Shown here piece after piece: positions 1-8,863 of a stretch of DNA of 64,000 nt. A program made the position numbers and the translations under genes. The stretch's first letter is position 1. Every line of letters begins with the position of its first letter. The DNA lies in the NCBI RefSeq assembly GCF_025685655.1, contig NZ_JAGSYG010000005.1, positions 248,001 through 312,000 on the forward strand, given 5' to 3'. The notes below the pieces were generated by a model. The model worked only from the letters and a program-made list of their open reading frames with translations, did not search any database and had not been told where the DNA came from. The DNA is from Acidicapsa ligni (GTDB lineage Bacteria; Acidobacteriota; Terriglobia; Terriglobales; Acidobacteriaceae).

Positions 1-771
1 CGCGCCCGCGAGGTTTCCGACGAGATCTTCGTCATCGATTCGTTTAGTTCCGACGACACCATAGCCCTCGCTGAATCGTTCGGCGCTACTGTGGTTCAAC
101 ATGTTTTTGAAAATTACGGCGCCCAGCGCAACTGGGGCATCGATCACCTGCCGATCTCTCGGAAATGGCAGCTGCACCTGGACGCGGATGAAGTGATGGA
201 CGACGAGCTGGTCGCCGCAATCCAGGCTCTGCCCGACGAGCCGGAGCACTCGGGGTACTTCGTCCCACGCTATGTGAAGTTTCTGGGCCGCGTGATGCGT
301 CATGGAGGCATGAGCCCGACCTGGCATCTCCGTCTCTTTCGCACGGGAATCGGGCGCTGCGAGGATCGCAAATACGACCAGCATTACCTGATCTCCAGCG
401 GCACGAGTGGACAGCTCCCAGGCGTGATGATCGACGACATCGCCATGAGCCTCTCCGAATGGACAGCACGCCACAACCGCTGGGCAGACGGCGAAGTGGC
501 CGAAATGGACGCAGCAGAAACGGGCCATGCTGCTGCCGGGCGGCTGGTCGCCGACGCCAAGGGAAACCCGGCGCAGCGTAAGCGCGCACTGCGTCAGAAA
601 TACAACAACTTACCCCTTTTCGTCCGACCCTTTGCGCTCTTTGGATATCGCTATTTCTTCAAGATGGGTTTCCTGGATGGCACTGAGGGCTTCATCTTCT
701 GGGTTCTCCAAACCTTCTGGTTTCGCTTTTTGATCGATGCAAAGATCTGGGAAAAGAGAAATCGCTCTTAA
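1..771 (+). CDS. Family 2 glycosyltransferase (5' truncated by window edge)
   Basis: The frame is open from base 1, so the start lies outside the window. It probably transfers a sugar from a nucleotide-sugar donor to a lipid or polysaccharide acceptor at the inner face of the membrane. The visible GT-A core has DSFSSDDT near the left edge (nucleotide binding) and LHLDADE about 35 residues later, the metal-binding DXD-type motif. This pattern resembles the WaaE/KdtX-like subgroup used in lipopolysaccharide or exopolysaccharide synthesis. The C-terminus is aromatic and basic and ends in a hydrophobic stretch around PFALFGYRYFF, perhaps a membrane-associated segment. Family assignment is firm; acceptor and sugar are unknown. 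Confidence 0.85.
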   Translation, partial: RAREVSDEIFVIDSFSSDDTIALAESFGATVVQHVFENYGAQRNWGIDHLPISRKWQLHLDADEVMDDELVAAIQALPDEPEHSGYFVPRYVKFLGRVMRHGGMSPTWHLRLFRTGIGRCEDRKYDQHYLISSGTSGQLPGVMIDDIAMSLSEWTARHNRWADGEVAEMDAAETGHAAAGRLVADAKGNPAQRKRALRQKYNNLPLFVRPFALFGYRYFFKMGFLDGTEGFIFWVLQTFWFRFLIDAKIWEKRNRS

Positions 772-899
772 TAGAAGCAAGGCGTTTTGAATATAAGCAT
801 CCACAAACTTCCGGGCGGAAACCATCAAGGTTCCCCGGAAGATCTGTCATGCCCAAACCCGCAGGCCATCCTTGCCAGATTTCTGTGAGCGTTATCACA

Positions 900-914
900 C
901 AGATTTGTAATCTG
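900..914. promoter_or_regulatory. Small perfect inverted repeat upstream of xfp
   Basis: CAGATT-TGT-AATCTG forms a perfect 6+6 inverted repeat about 115 bases upstream of the phosphoketolase start, in the 255-base gap after the glycosyltransferase. It could be an operator half-site pair or a small hairpin. No convincing -35/-10 pair could be assigned, so any regulatory role is a guess. Confidence 0.25.
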
Positions 915-1026
915 CGGGTGCTAGCATCGCAGGTAGTCTAGGTTGCCGGTTGAATGACGCTTTTTCGTGCGTCCCCGCATCTTATCGGGTAACAATGGCA
1001 CATCAACATATATCTTGAGGTTCTTC

Positions 1027-3465
1027 ATGACGGATGAAACTCTGACCCCTGAAGCAGTTGCCGCAGATAGCTCAACCAGCGCCAACACCCCGGCCAATTC
1101 TGAGCCCAAACTGAGTGCAGAACTCCTGGCTAAAATGAACGACTACTGGCACGCCGCGAACTACCTCACTGTCGGCCAGATCTATCTCAAAGACAATCCT
1201 CTTCTAAAGCGGCCTCTTACTCTCGAAGATGTTAAGCCTCGCCTGCTGGGACACTGGGGCACGACTACTGGCCTCAATTTCATCTACGTTCATCTGAATC
1301 GCGTTATCAAGGAGCGCGATCTAAACATGATCTATGTCATGGGCCCGGGCCACGGCGGCCCCGGCATCGTGGCGCATACCTATCTTGAAGGCTCATACAC
1401 GGAGATTTATCCTCCTGTCGAACAAAACGCAGATGGCATCAAGCGCCTCTTCCGCCAGTTCAGTTGGCCGCTGGGGATTCCCAGCCATGTTGCGCCAGAG
1501 ACGCCCGGTTCCATTCATGAGGGCGGGGAACTTGGCTACTCGATCGTTCACGCTTACGGCGCAGCCTTCGACAATCCTGATCTCGTGGTGGCCTGCGTGG
1601 TCGGCGACGGTGAATCTGAAACCGGTCCGCTGGCTACGAGCTGGCATTCCAATAAGTTTCTCAATCCGGCAACCGATGGCGCTGTATTACCGATTCTTCA
1701 TCTGAACGGCTACAAGATTGCCAATCCAACGGTGCTGGCTCGTATTCCTCACGAGGAGCTGGAAAGCCTGATGCGCGGCTACGGCTATGAGCCCTTTACT
1801 CTTGAGGGCGACGATCCGGCCATCATGCATGAACAGATGGCCGCAGTGCTCGACACGATGCTGGACCGTATCGCTGCGATCCAGAAAGCGGCTCGCGAAC
1901 AGGGAAGCACCGAGCGTCCGCGCTGGCCGATGTTGATTCTAAAGACGCCGAAGGGATGGACTGGTCCCAAGTTTGTGGATGGAAAGCCGGTTGAGGGCAC
2001 ATGGCGCGCTCACCAGGTTCCCATCGAGATCAAGGGCAATCTCGATCATCTGCGTCAGCTCGAAGAGTGGATGCGCTCCTATAAGCCGCATGAGATCTTC
2101 GATGAACATGGTCACTTCCGCGAAGATCTGGCGGATCTGGCTCCCAAGGGCGATCGACGCATGGGCATGAATCCTCATGCCAACGGCGGCCTGTTGCTGA
2201 AGCCACTTGTCGTTCCTAACTTTCGCAAATTCGCTGTCGATGTGACCGCGGAAAATCGTGGGCAGGTCGATGAGGAATCCACGCGAGTACTCGGTCATCT
2301 GCTTCACGCCGTAATGCAGGCCAATCTTCCGGCGGGAAACTTCCGCCTTTTCGGTCCCGATGAAACGGCCTCGAACCGGCTGGAGGAAGTTGAAGTCGGC
2401 ACAGGCAAAGCGTGGATGGCCTCAACTCTGGAGGTGGATGAGAATCTCTCTGAGACTGGCCACGTTATGGAAGTGCTCAGCGAGCACATGTGCCAGGGCT
2501 GGCTTGAGGGCTACCTGCTCACGGGCCGTCACGGCTTCTTTTCCTGCTACGAAGCTTTCATCCACATCATTGACTCGATGGTGAACCAGCATGCCAAGTG
2601 GCTCAAGGTTACGCGCGAGCTTCCCTGGCGCAAACCTATCGCCTCTCTCAACTACCTGCTCACTTCGCATGTGTGGAGGCAGGATCACAATGGGTTTTCG
2701 CATCAGGACCCAGGCTTCATCGATCACCTGCTGGTCAAGAAGGCCGACGTCGTTCGCATCTATCTTCCGCCCGATGCGAATACGCTTCTCTCGGTCTCTG
2801 ACCACTGCCTGCGTAGCCGCAACTACATCAACCTGATCGTTGCCGGGAAGCAGCCGCAACCGCAATGGCTCAATATGGACGAAGCGGTGCAGCACTGTAT
2901 CGCGGGCCTCGGCGTATGGGATTGGGCCTCGACCGACAACGGTGACCAGCCGGATGTTGTTATGGCTTGCTGTGGAGATATTCCCACACTTGAAACCATG
3001 GCTGCTGTTACGCTGCTGCGCGATCAAATTCCCGACCTTAAGATTCGCGTCATCAACGTGGTCGATCTCATGACTTTGCAGCCTACCTCTGAACATCCGC
3101 ATGGTCTTTCGGATGAAGAGTACGATCTTGCGTTCGGTAAGAATGTTCCTACTATCTTCGCTTTCCACGGCTATCCGCGGGTTGTCCATCAACTGACTTA
3201 TCGCCGCCACAATCATGACGACATCCACGTGCGCGGTTACAAGGAAGAAGGCACGACAACTACTCCCTTTGACATGTGCGTGCGCAATAACATCGATCGC
3301 TACCAGTTATCTTTCGATGTAATTCGCCGCGTGCCGCGTCTGGCCAGCATGATCGAGTCTGCCAGCCAACTCTACAGCGAGAGAATCCAGAAGCACCGCC
3401 TCTACGTTGCAGAAAACGGCCAGGATCTTCCCGAAGTCCGCAACTGGAAGTGGACCTCGCGATAG
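1027..3465 (+). CDS. xfp: Xylulose 5-phosphate/fructose 6-phosphate phosphoketolase
   Basis: This thiamine-diphosphate enzyme cleaves xylulose 5-phosphate (or fructose 6-phosphate) with phosphate to acetyl phosphate and glyceraldehyde 3-phosphate (or erythrose 4-phosphate) in the cytoplasm. Family hallmarks are clear: MGPGHGGPG near residue 110, [14 protein letters not shown] near residue 190 (ThDP/metal site), and a phosphoketolase C-terminal half ending in NWKWTSR. The ATG at 1027 is chosen because GAGG (1017-1020) sits six bases upstream; an in-frame codon at 967 would add 20 unlikely residues. At 812 residues the length is normal for the family. Acetate kinase follows about 130 bases downstream, so acetyl phosphate can be turned into ATP. 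Confidence 0.96.
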   Translation: MTDETLTPEAVAADSSTSANTPANSEPKLSAELLAKMNDYWHAANYLTVGQIYLKDNPLLKRPLTLEDVKPRLLGHWGTTTGLNFIYVHLNRVIKERDLNMIYVMGPGHGGPGIVAHTYLEGSYTEIYPPVEQNADGIKRLFRQFSWPLGIPSHVAPETPGSIHEGGELGYSIVHAYGAAFDNPDLVVACVVGDGESETGPLATSWHSNKFLNPATDGAVLPILHLNGYKIANPTVLARIPHEELESLMRGYGYEPFTLEGDDPAIMHEQMAAVLDTMLDRIAAIQKAAREQGSTERPRWPMLILKTPKGWTGPKFVDGKPVEGTWRAHQVPIEIKGNLDHLRQLEEWMRSYKPHEIFDEHGHFREDLADLAPKGDRRMGMNPHANGGLLLKPLVVPNFRKFAVDVTAENRGQVDEESTRVLGHLLHAVMQANLPAGNFRLFGPDETASNRLEEVEVGTGKAWMASTLEVDENLSETGHVMEVLSEHMCQGWLEGYLLTGRHGFFSCYEAFIHIIDSMVNQHAKWLKVTRELPWRKPIASLNYLLTSHVWRQDHNGFSHQDPGFIDHLLVKKADVVRIYLPPDANTLLSVSDHCLRSRNYINLIVAGKQPQPQWLNMDEAVQHCIAGLGVWDWASTDNGDQPDVVMACCGDIPTLETMAAVTLLRDQIPDLKIRVINVVDLMTLQPTSEHPHGLSDEEYDLAFGKNVPTIFAFHGYPRVVHQLTYRRHNHDDIHVRGYKEEGTTTTPFDMCVRNNIDRYQLSFDVIRRVPRLASMIESASQLYSERIQKHRLYVAENGQDLPEVRNWKWTSR

Positions 3466-3505
3466 GGCTGGGCTTTCAGTTCAAGAGTTAACAAATCTAC
3501 GGGTG

Positions 3506-3544
3506 CCCCATCCTTTGCGCGTGTTGCACGCAGAGGATGGGGGC
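3506..3544. repeat. REP-like palindrome, CCCATCCT family, copy 1
   Basis: An imperfect inverted repeat has outer arms GCCCCATCCT and AGGATGGGGGC and a GCG-rich inner stem. It lies between xfp and ackA. A related palindrome occurs at 15582-15615. It may act as a transcript-stabilising or terminating hairpin between the two genes, but no T-tract follows, so a dispersed repeat is the better description. Confidence 0.6.
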
Positions 3545-3598
3545 GCAAATCTCCGCCCGAACCGCTAACAATCCAACAGCAATGCCCCTGGCGTGACC

Positions 3599-4813
3599 AT
3601 GCACATACTCGTACTGAACAGCGGCTCGTCCTCGATCAAATTCGCAATCTACGATGCAGGTAAAGATGCTCCGTGCAAGCTGCTGGAAGGCGCGGTAGAC
3701 GGCATCGGCGCCGATGAAAACAAGCATGAGTTCTGGATCAAATCATGGCAAGGGAACGACGACGGCAAGAAGATCGTCGATGAAAAGCCTGATCTTGCGG
3801 ACACGAAAGCCGCCTTCGGGGTGATCGGAAAGGCGATCAACCAACCGCCATTTCCACGTCCGACGGCAGTGGGCCATCGCATGGTCAACGGCGGCCCGGC
3901 AATCATCGAAAATCAGCGCCTTACGCCGCAGCTCGTCACCGAAATGGAGCGCTATACAAACTTTGCTCCACTGCATATTCCTACCGCGATCTACATCATG
4001 CGTCAGTCGATGGAACTCTTTCCGGACGTGCCGAACTTCGTCTGCCTCGACAACTACTTTCATCGCGACCTGCCGGAGGTGACCAGGCATCTGCCGATCC
4101 CCGATAAGTACACGCAGATGGGGCTACGCCGCTTTGGCGCGCATGGTCTTTCGTATGAATCTATCGTTGCTCATCTACAGCCAAATATCCCTGCGCGCCT
4201 GATTGTCGCGCATCTCGGAAACGGTGCGTCTGTATGCGCCATCCGCGACGGCAAGAGCCTGGACACATCGATGGGTCTTACTCCTACTGGCGGTATCCTG
4301 TCAGGCACTCGTACCGGCGACATGGACCCGGGCGTGCTTCTTTTCCTTCTGCGCAAGGTTGGAGAAACATGCAAAGACACGCAGGCCGCTGCCGATCAGC
4401 TCGAAGAAATCGTAGATCAGCAATCCGGTCTGCAGGGTCTGAGTCAGTCCATTCATGACATGCGCACATTGCGTGAGGCCATCGACAAGGGCGACGCCAA
4501 GGCGCGCCTCGCAGTGGATGAGTTCGTCTACGTGCTGCGCAAATTTATCGGCGGTTACATCGCTGTACTTGGCGGGCTCGACATGCTTGTCTTCACTGGT
4601 GGTATCGGCGAGCATGACAACGCTACACGTGCTGAAGTCTGCGCAGGTCTTGAGTTTCTCGGCATCGTTCTCGACGCGAAACGGAATGAGTCGCAGGGCG
4701 AAGCTACTATCTCCGCTGCCAACTCGGCTGTTGAAATACGCGTGATACCGGCTGCGGAAGACCTGACTATTGTCTATCACGTTCGCCGCCTGATGGATGA
4801 AGCGCGGACGTAA
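3599..4813 (+). CDS. ackA: Acetate kinase
   Basis: Acetate kinase converts acetyl phosphate and ADP to acetate and ATP. The N-terminal NSGSSSIKF phosphate-binding motif, the arginine of GHRMVNGG, the histidine of AHLGNGAS, the arginine of GTRTGDMDPG and the acidic residue in PAAEDLTI match the catalytic set of the family. Oddities are Asn where most acetate kinases have His in GHRxVHGG, and PTGG in place of the usual PLEG. The ATG at 3599 places the hydrophobic first strand directly at the N-terminus; a GTG two codons upstream (3593) is also possible, and neither has a strong ribosome site. The product is about 404 residues. Its position behind xfp supports a phosphoketolase-acetate kinase pathway. 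Confidence 0.95.
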   Translation: MHILVLNSGSSSIKFAIYDAGKDAPCKLLEGAVDGIGADENKHEFWIKSWQGNDDGKKIVDEKPDLADTKAAFGVIGKAINQPPFPRPTAVGHRMVNGGPAIIENQRLTPQLVTEMERYTNFAPLHIPTAIYIMRQSMELFPDVPNFVCLDNYFHRDLPEVTRHLPIPDKYTQMGLRRFGAHGLSYESIVAHLQPNIPARLIVAHLGNGASVCAIRDGKSLDTSMGLTPTGGILSGTRTGDMDPGVLLFLLRKVGETCKDTQAAADQLEEIVDQQSGLQGLSQSIHDMRTLREAIDKGDAKARLAVDEFVYVLRKFIGGYIAVLGGLDMLVFTGGIGEHDNATRAEVCAGLEFLGIVLDAKRNESQGEATISAANSAVEIRVIPAAEDLTIVYHVRRLMDEART

Positions 4814-4892
4814 TTTGCGTGGGAGAGAATTGCGTCCCACGGGCAAACTCTGACTGTTCTACACTGATGGGTAGTTGCAAAGGGCTTGGGAA

Positions 4893-5852
4893 ATGACTAT
4901 CGCCGCAATCTCCATCGCAGATCGAACTCCGTCAGCAGGTCTACGCCGCTTTGCCTGGGCTGTACTCGCATACTTCATCGCCACGATACTCTGGGGAACG
5001 ATCGTTCGCGCGACAGGCTCCGGTGCAGGCTGCGGAGATCACTGGCCGCTCTGCAACGGCACTGTCTTTCAGCAGTCGCCCACGCTGCAGACAATTATCG
5101 AATTCACGCACCGCATTACCGCTGCGCTTGATCTCTTCTTCGTTCTCGGGCTGCTGGTCTGGACGTGGCGCAAGACGGTCTCCGGCCATCTTGCACGCTG
5201 GGCTGCCGGTGCGTCGGTCTTTCTTACGCTGACCGAAGGGCTGCTCGGAGCGCTGCTGGTAAAGCTGGGCCTCACGGCGGACAGCCGGTCACCCCTGCGG
5301 CCACCGTTCCTCGCGCTGCATCTGTCGAATACGCTGCTGCTCGTAGCCACGCTGGCTATGACGGCGCATTTGCTTGGGCGACGCGTCGGCTTTCGCTGGC
5401 GTGACATTCGCATCAGTTCTCCACTTGGCACGACTATTGGGATGCTTGCAGTGATGGTCGTCGGCGTAACGGGCTCTCTGGCTGCGCTGGGCGATACGCT
5501 TTTTCCCGCAACATCTTTTCGCAGTTCACTGGCCCAGGATTTTTCAGCGGACAGCACATGGCTGCTGCGCTGGCGATGGACGCACCCTACCTTTGCCATT
5601 CTCGCGAGCATCTTCCTGATCTGGCTGTTGATTCGCGCTACACGCCGCAGCGGCCCGTGGGATAATCGCGGACTCTCGGCGCTCGTCGTGGGTTTGCTTG
5701 TTGTGCAATACGTACTTGGCGCGCTGGATGTATGGCTGCTGGCACCCGTGTGGATGCAGGTCATTCACCTGCTGGGTGCGGATCTATTGTGGTCTGCGCT
5801 GGTCGTACTCACAGCGCGACTCACATTGATTCCAAGGCAAACGAAAGCCTGA
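4893..5852 (+). CDS. ctaA: Heme A synthase, COX15/CtaA family
   Basis: This integral membrane protein probably oxidises the C8 methyl of heme O to make heme A for aa3-type cytochrome oxidase. Eight or so hydrophobic segments are visible. Histidines typical of heme ligation occur in EFTHRITAALD, LALHLSNTLLL, RWTHPTFAI and VIHLLGADLLW, and the GTIVRATGSGAGCGDHWPLC region near the N-terminus is a family hallmark including the conserved cysteine pair. The ATG at 4893 is preferred to an in-frame TTG at 4875. No cytochrome oxidase genes are adjacent, so it stands alone. It converges on the M24-fold gene with only six bases between stop codons. Confidence 0.88.
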   Translation: MTIAAISIADRTPSAGLRRFAWAVLAYFIATILWGTIVRATGSGAGCGDHWPLCNGTVFQQSPTLQTIIEFTHRITAALDLFFVLGLLVWTWRKTVSGHLARWAAGASVFLTLTEGLLGALLVKLGLTADSRSPLRPPFLALHLSNTLLLVATLAMTAHLLGRRVGFRWRDIRISSPLGTTIGMLAVMVVGVTGSLAALGDTLFPATSFRSSLAQDFSADSTWLLRWRWTHPTFAILASIFLIWLLIRATRRSGPWDNRGLSALVVGLLVVQYVLGALDVWLLAPVWMQVIHLLGADLLWSALVVLTARLTLIPRQTKA

Positions 5853-5858
5853 TCGCGA

Positions 5859-7013
5859 TTACAAAATCAACACGCCGGTAGCGGGATAGCTGTTGCCATT
5901 TGCGATTGATTCAAGAACAGGCAGTTCCGGAGTCGGCGTCAGCAACTCAATCTTTCCATCGTGTAGCAGGACGGTATCTTCTACCTTGCCGCCGCGAATG
6001 CTTGGGTTCCAGGCGAAGACCTGGTTGTTGACAACGCGTTGTGTTCCATCTGGAGTAGCGACCCACTCGCGCTCGATGTAGCCAGTCGCGCCGCCCTGAT
6101 GATGTAGCTGCTCGTTGCCTGCGAATCCATTGCTCGCATAAGCATCCGCGGCTACTCGAAACAACTCTGCCGAAGTGGCTCCAACACGCGTTGCGTCAAG
6201 CAGCGCTGCATTCACCTGTGCCGAGGCATGGAATTTATCCGCTAACTCTGAGGGCATGGATTTGAAATGTGCGAAGCGCGTGATGGAAACGGTGAGTCCC
6301 CATTTGCGCGAGCATAGATTCAGCATGGCGTACTGCTGCAATGTCTTCCCGCGCGCGACTGCATGTTTGTACTTGAAGATGCGCTCGTCTGCGGCCATCA
6401 AAAACACCGTAGGCAGGATGCCCCTGCTCAGCAGCACTTCGGCGACTTGAGCCTCCATCTCAAACTCGGATATTCCCGGCTCAAGTCCCTGCAAAGCATT
6501 GCTCACAGCGTTGCCAGTCTGCGCGCCCAGCCAGCGATATCGAGCTATCTCCGTCTCGTGCAACGACATTCGCAGGGGATAAAGATTCACCAGCAAAAAG
6601 CCTGGAATTGCGGTGTCCGATCCTACTTGATCACGGCCCAGCCGCAACGCAGTTTCTGCCGTATCGTCCGCATACCAGGGAAAGATTAGGGGCTCAAAGT
6701 CCAGTGCTCCAAACTCTTCATCGTGGAGTCGCGGAGCTTCGTTCGCAGTGGTCATGTAGTAGCGTGAGCCCTCGGCAGTGATCAACAGGGACGCTACTCC
6801 GGTCTCGCTGGTAGTACGCACACGTACTTCGACGGCACCGCCTGTCAACCATGCGATATTCTCGCTGCGCCTCAACAAAACGGCATCGAGCCGCTCCGCT
6901 TGCAACCATGCGACCAATTGCTGGTGTTTGGCTTCCAGTTCAGCATTCCAGGCCTCTTCTGTAACGATGGTTGCTCCGGCGATGACGAGGCTCTTGCGGA
7001 TACGCGTGCTCAT
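5859..7013 (-). CDS. M24 (creatinase/aminopeptidase-fold) protein, probably metal-free
   Basis: The N-terminal half resembles the creatinase N-terminal domain and the C-terminal half the pita-bread M24 fold. The usual metal ligands are not intact: the DxGxxxxGYxSDxTR region reads as LCSRKWGLTVSITR, so both aspartates are missing. The first histidine region (ELHHQGG) is retained, and the last glutamate region reads GKVEDTVLL. It is therefore more likely a creatinase-like or inactive hydrolase than a metallopeptidase. It is the last gene of a minus-strand operon after the symporter, a small membrane protein and the sugar isomerase, so a role in the same catabolic route is plausible. AAGGAG lies about 12 bases before the ATG. 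Confidence 0.75.
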   Translation of the reverse strand: MSTRIRKSLVIAGATIVTEEAWNAELEAKHQQLVAWLQAERLDAVLLRRSENIAWLTGGAVEVRVRTTSETGVASLLITAEGSRYYMTTANEAPRLHDEEFGALDFEPLIFPWYADDTAETALRLGRDQVGSDTAIPGFLLVNLYPLRMSLHETEIARYRWLGAQTGNAVSNALQGLEPGISEFEMEAQVAEVLLSRGILPTVFLMAADERIFKYKHAVARGKTLQQYAMLNLCSRKWGLTVSITRFAHFKSMPSELADKFHASAQVNAALLDATRVGATSAELFRVAADAYASNGFAGNEQLHHQGGATGYIEREWVATPDGTQRVVNNQVFAWNPSIRGGKVEDTVLLHDGKIELLTPTPELPVLESIANGNSYPATGVLIL

Positions 7014-7137
7014 GTGTTTATTACTCTCCTTCAGGAGTTATATCGAATCAATCTCGTAAAGCTCAATCCCATAAAGCTCAAACCCGTGAAACGAAACAGG
7101 ACGCCAACTCAAGTCGGCGCCCTGTGCGAAGAATGGA

Positions 7138-8565
7138 TTAATCTTCGAGTTCCGGGTGATAGTAGCTCTCGAACCCAAGATACCGTGTTGCGGCCTCGTG
7201 AATTGACTTTGAAACATCGCTGAAGTTCGCGGCAACATGATGCTCGAATCCTTCGCGGCAGATGTACTTCAGTAGCTTCTGCAGCTTGGGGATTTCGGCT
7301 ACACCTGCACCGCCAAATGTTGTCAGCGGATCATCTGTAAACTGTCCCGGCCCGCAATAGCCGCGGATCACGCCACGCCGATCGTCGGTCGAGTAGCGTG
7401 CGTAACTCATGGCACCACTCTTTACGCGACCCACGCATGTTCCGAAGGTGTTTTCCTTGCCCACGGTACCGGCAATGATCTCCTGAAAATCCATCTTGAC
7501 TTCTTTGAAGAAGTGCTTCGGCAGGTTTGAACAATGGAAGCAAACGCACTTGTCAGGATGGCTGCCGTAGTTGTTGTTCCAGTCGAGCAACGCGCTTGGC
7601 GTCCCTGAGGCCAAGGCCAGCATGTACATGCTCAATGTGCCCGGCACATCCACTTCGCAGGCCGATGGAATCAGGTCATTCGACATCATGCTCATGATCG
7701 TGCAGGGCACCACGCCAAAGTATTCTTCGAGTGAAGTCCAGCATTGCACTGCGGAGATTGTGACGGCTGTCTCTTTCATCCAGCCATCGATTACAGCACC
7801 CAGCTTGGCCATCTTGAGCAGAGCGGCTTCGGGAATGCCGGAGGTGGTGACATAGCTCTTGATCGCGGAAAGCTTGGCCTGCGCAGAGTCATCCATGTCG
7901 CCCATCTTGTTGATGCGGCCCAGGATTTCAGACAGATCGATTGGGATAACCGAGATGCCGTGCGTCTCAAGAATGCGCTCGGAGTAGCGAACGGTATTGA
8001 ATGCCTGAGGACGCGCACCAATCGAGCCGATGCGCAGATTTTTGAGTCCGCCAACAACGCGGCAAACCGCGCCGAACCATTCGAGATCGGCCTTGAATTC
8101 AGGCGATGCAGGATGCTCTGTATGCAGCGTAGTCAGCGAGTAGGGAATGCCGTATTGCATCAGGTTGTTACAGGCGCTCATCTTGCCGCAGAAGCTGTCG
8201 CGACGCGTAGCGATGGTCATTGCATCGCTCTTGTCGGGAGTAGCTTGCACGAGTACCGGCACCTTGAGCCCTGAGAGCCGCAAGGCATCCGCTACGCCGC
8301 GTTCATCGCCAAAGTTGGGCAAGGTGATGATGATGCCATCGATATCGGCTGCGTGCTTCTTGAACAGTTCTGCGCAGCGCTGTGCTTCGGCGAATGTTTC
8401 CACTGCGCCAAACTTCGACTCCTGCGCGGTGAGAACGATTGCTTTCGCGCCTGTAGATTCGATTGCTGTGATGATCTCTTCACGTCCGGTTTTAGCCAGG
8501 GAATCCGGAAAGAATCCGCGATTGCCTACAACTACTCCGTAGGTCATTGTCTTTTGCGCTGCCAT
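7138..8565 (-). CDS. L-fucose/L-arabinose isomerase family protein
   Basis: This 475-residue protein has the layout of the fucose isomerase superfamily: an N-terminal Rossmann-like half with IIITLPNFGDE, and a C-terminal active-site half with CEVDVPGTLSMYML and GFEHHVAANF, which could supply the Glu, Asp and His ligands of the metal. It probably interconverts an aldose and a ketose in the cytoplasm. The nearby xylulokinase suggests a ketopentose product, but the substrate cannot be read from sequence. GAGGAG precedes the ATG by eight bases. It lies 66 bases downstream of the small membrane gene and 124 bases upstream of the M24-fold gene, all on the minus strand. Confidence 0.8.
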   Translation of the reverse strand: MAAQKTMTYGVVVGNRGFFPDSLAKTGREEIITAIESTGAKAIVLTAQESKFGAVETFAEAQRCAELFKKHAADIDGIIITLPNFGDERGVADALRLSGLKVPVLVQATPDKSDAMTIATRRDSFCGKMSACNNLMQYGIPYSLTTLHTEHPASPEFKADLEWFGAVCRVVGGLKNLRIGSIGARPQAFNTVRYSERILETHGISVIPIDLSEILGRINKMGDMDDSAQAKLSAIKSYVTTSGIPEAALLKMAKLGAVIDGWMKETAVTISAVQCWTSLEEYFGVVPCTIMSMMSNDLIPSACEVDVPGTLSMYMLALASGTPSALLDWNNNYGSHPDKCVCFHCSNLPKHFFKEVKMDFQEIIAGTVGKENTFGTCVGRVKSGAMSYARYSTDDRRGVIRGYCGPGQFTDDPLTTFGGAGVAEIPKLQKLLKYICREGFEHHVAANFSDVSKSIHEAATRYLGFESYYHPELED

Positions 8566-8631
8566 TGCTCAAGCTCCTCATGATTGCGATAAGTTCAGGT
8601 TGGACTGCGATCTTCGTACAAAGGTCGTAGC

Positions 8632-8853
8632 TTATAACTCTTTGCCCGGACGAAAGCGGAGTGAGTAAAACAGTCCAAGCGCCAGCATGATCGCACCCCA
8701 CCAGACGGGCGCATGCAGATTCGCGAGGACTACATTGGTAAGTTTCCAGTTGCCGGTTACCCACTCCCACATTCCATACAGCATGATCATCACTCCATAG
8801 ATGGTGAGGAGCACGCCGATAAAAAACCAGATTGAGATTTCCGTCGATTTCAT
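8632..8853 (-). CDS. Small two-helix membrane protein linked to the symporter
   Basis: This 73-residue protein has two hydrophobic helices, roughly residues 7-30 (SIWFFIGVLLTIYGVMIMLYG) and 49-66, separated by a short polar loop. A strong AAGGAGG site lies five bases before the ATG. It starts only ten bases after the symporter stop, so it is almost certainly co-translated with it. No enzymatic motif is visible. Small membrane proteins encoded next to SSS-family symporters may act as accessory subunits, but that role here is inference from position. Confidence 0.75.
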   Translation of the reverse strand: MKSTEISIWFFIGVLLTIYGVMIMLYGMWEWVTGNWKLTNVVLANLHAPVWWGAIMLALGLFYSLRFRPGKEL

Positions 8854-8863
8854 ACTTGCCTCC

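Noticed and set aside
2422..3228. 268-codon minus-strand frame
   Set aside because: It lies opposite conserved phosphoketolase motifs and has no ribosome site or known domain.
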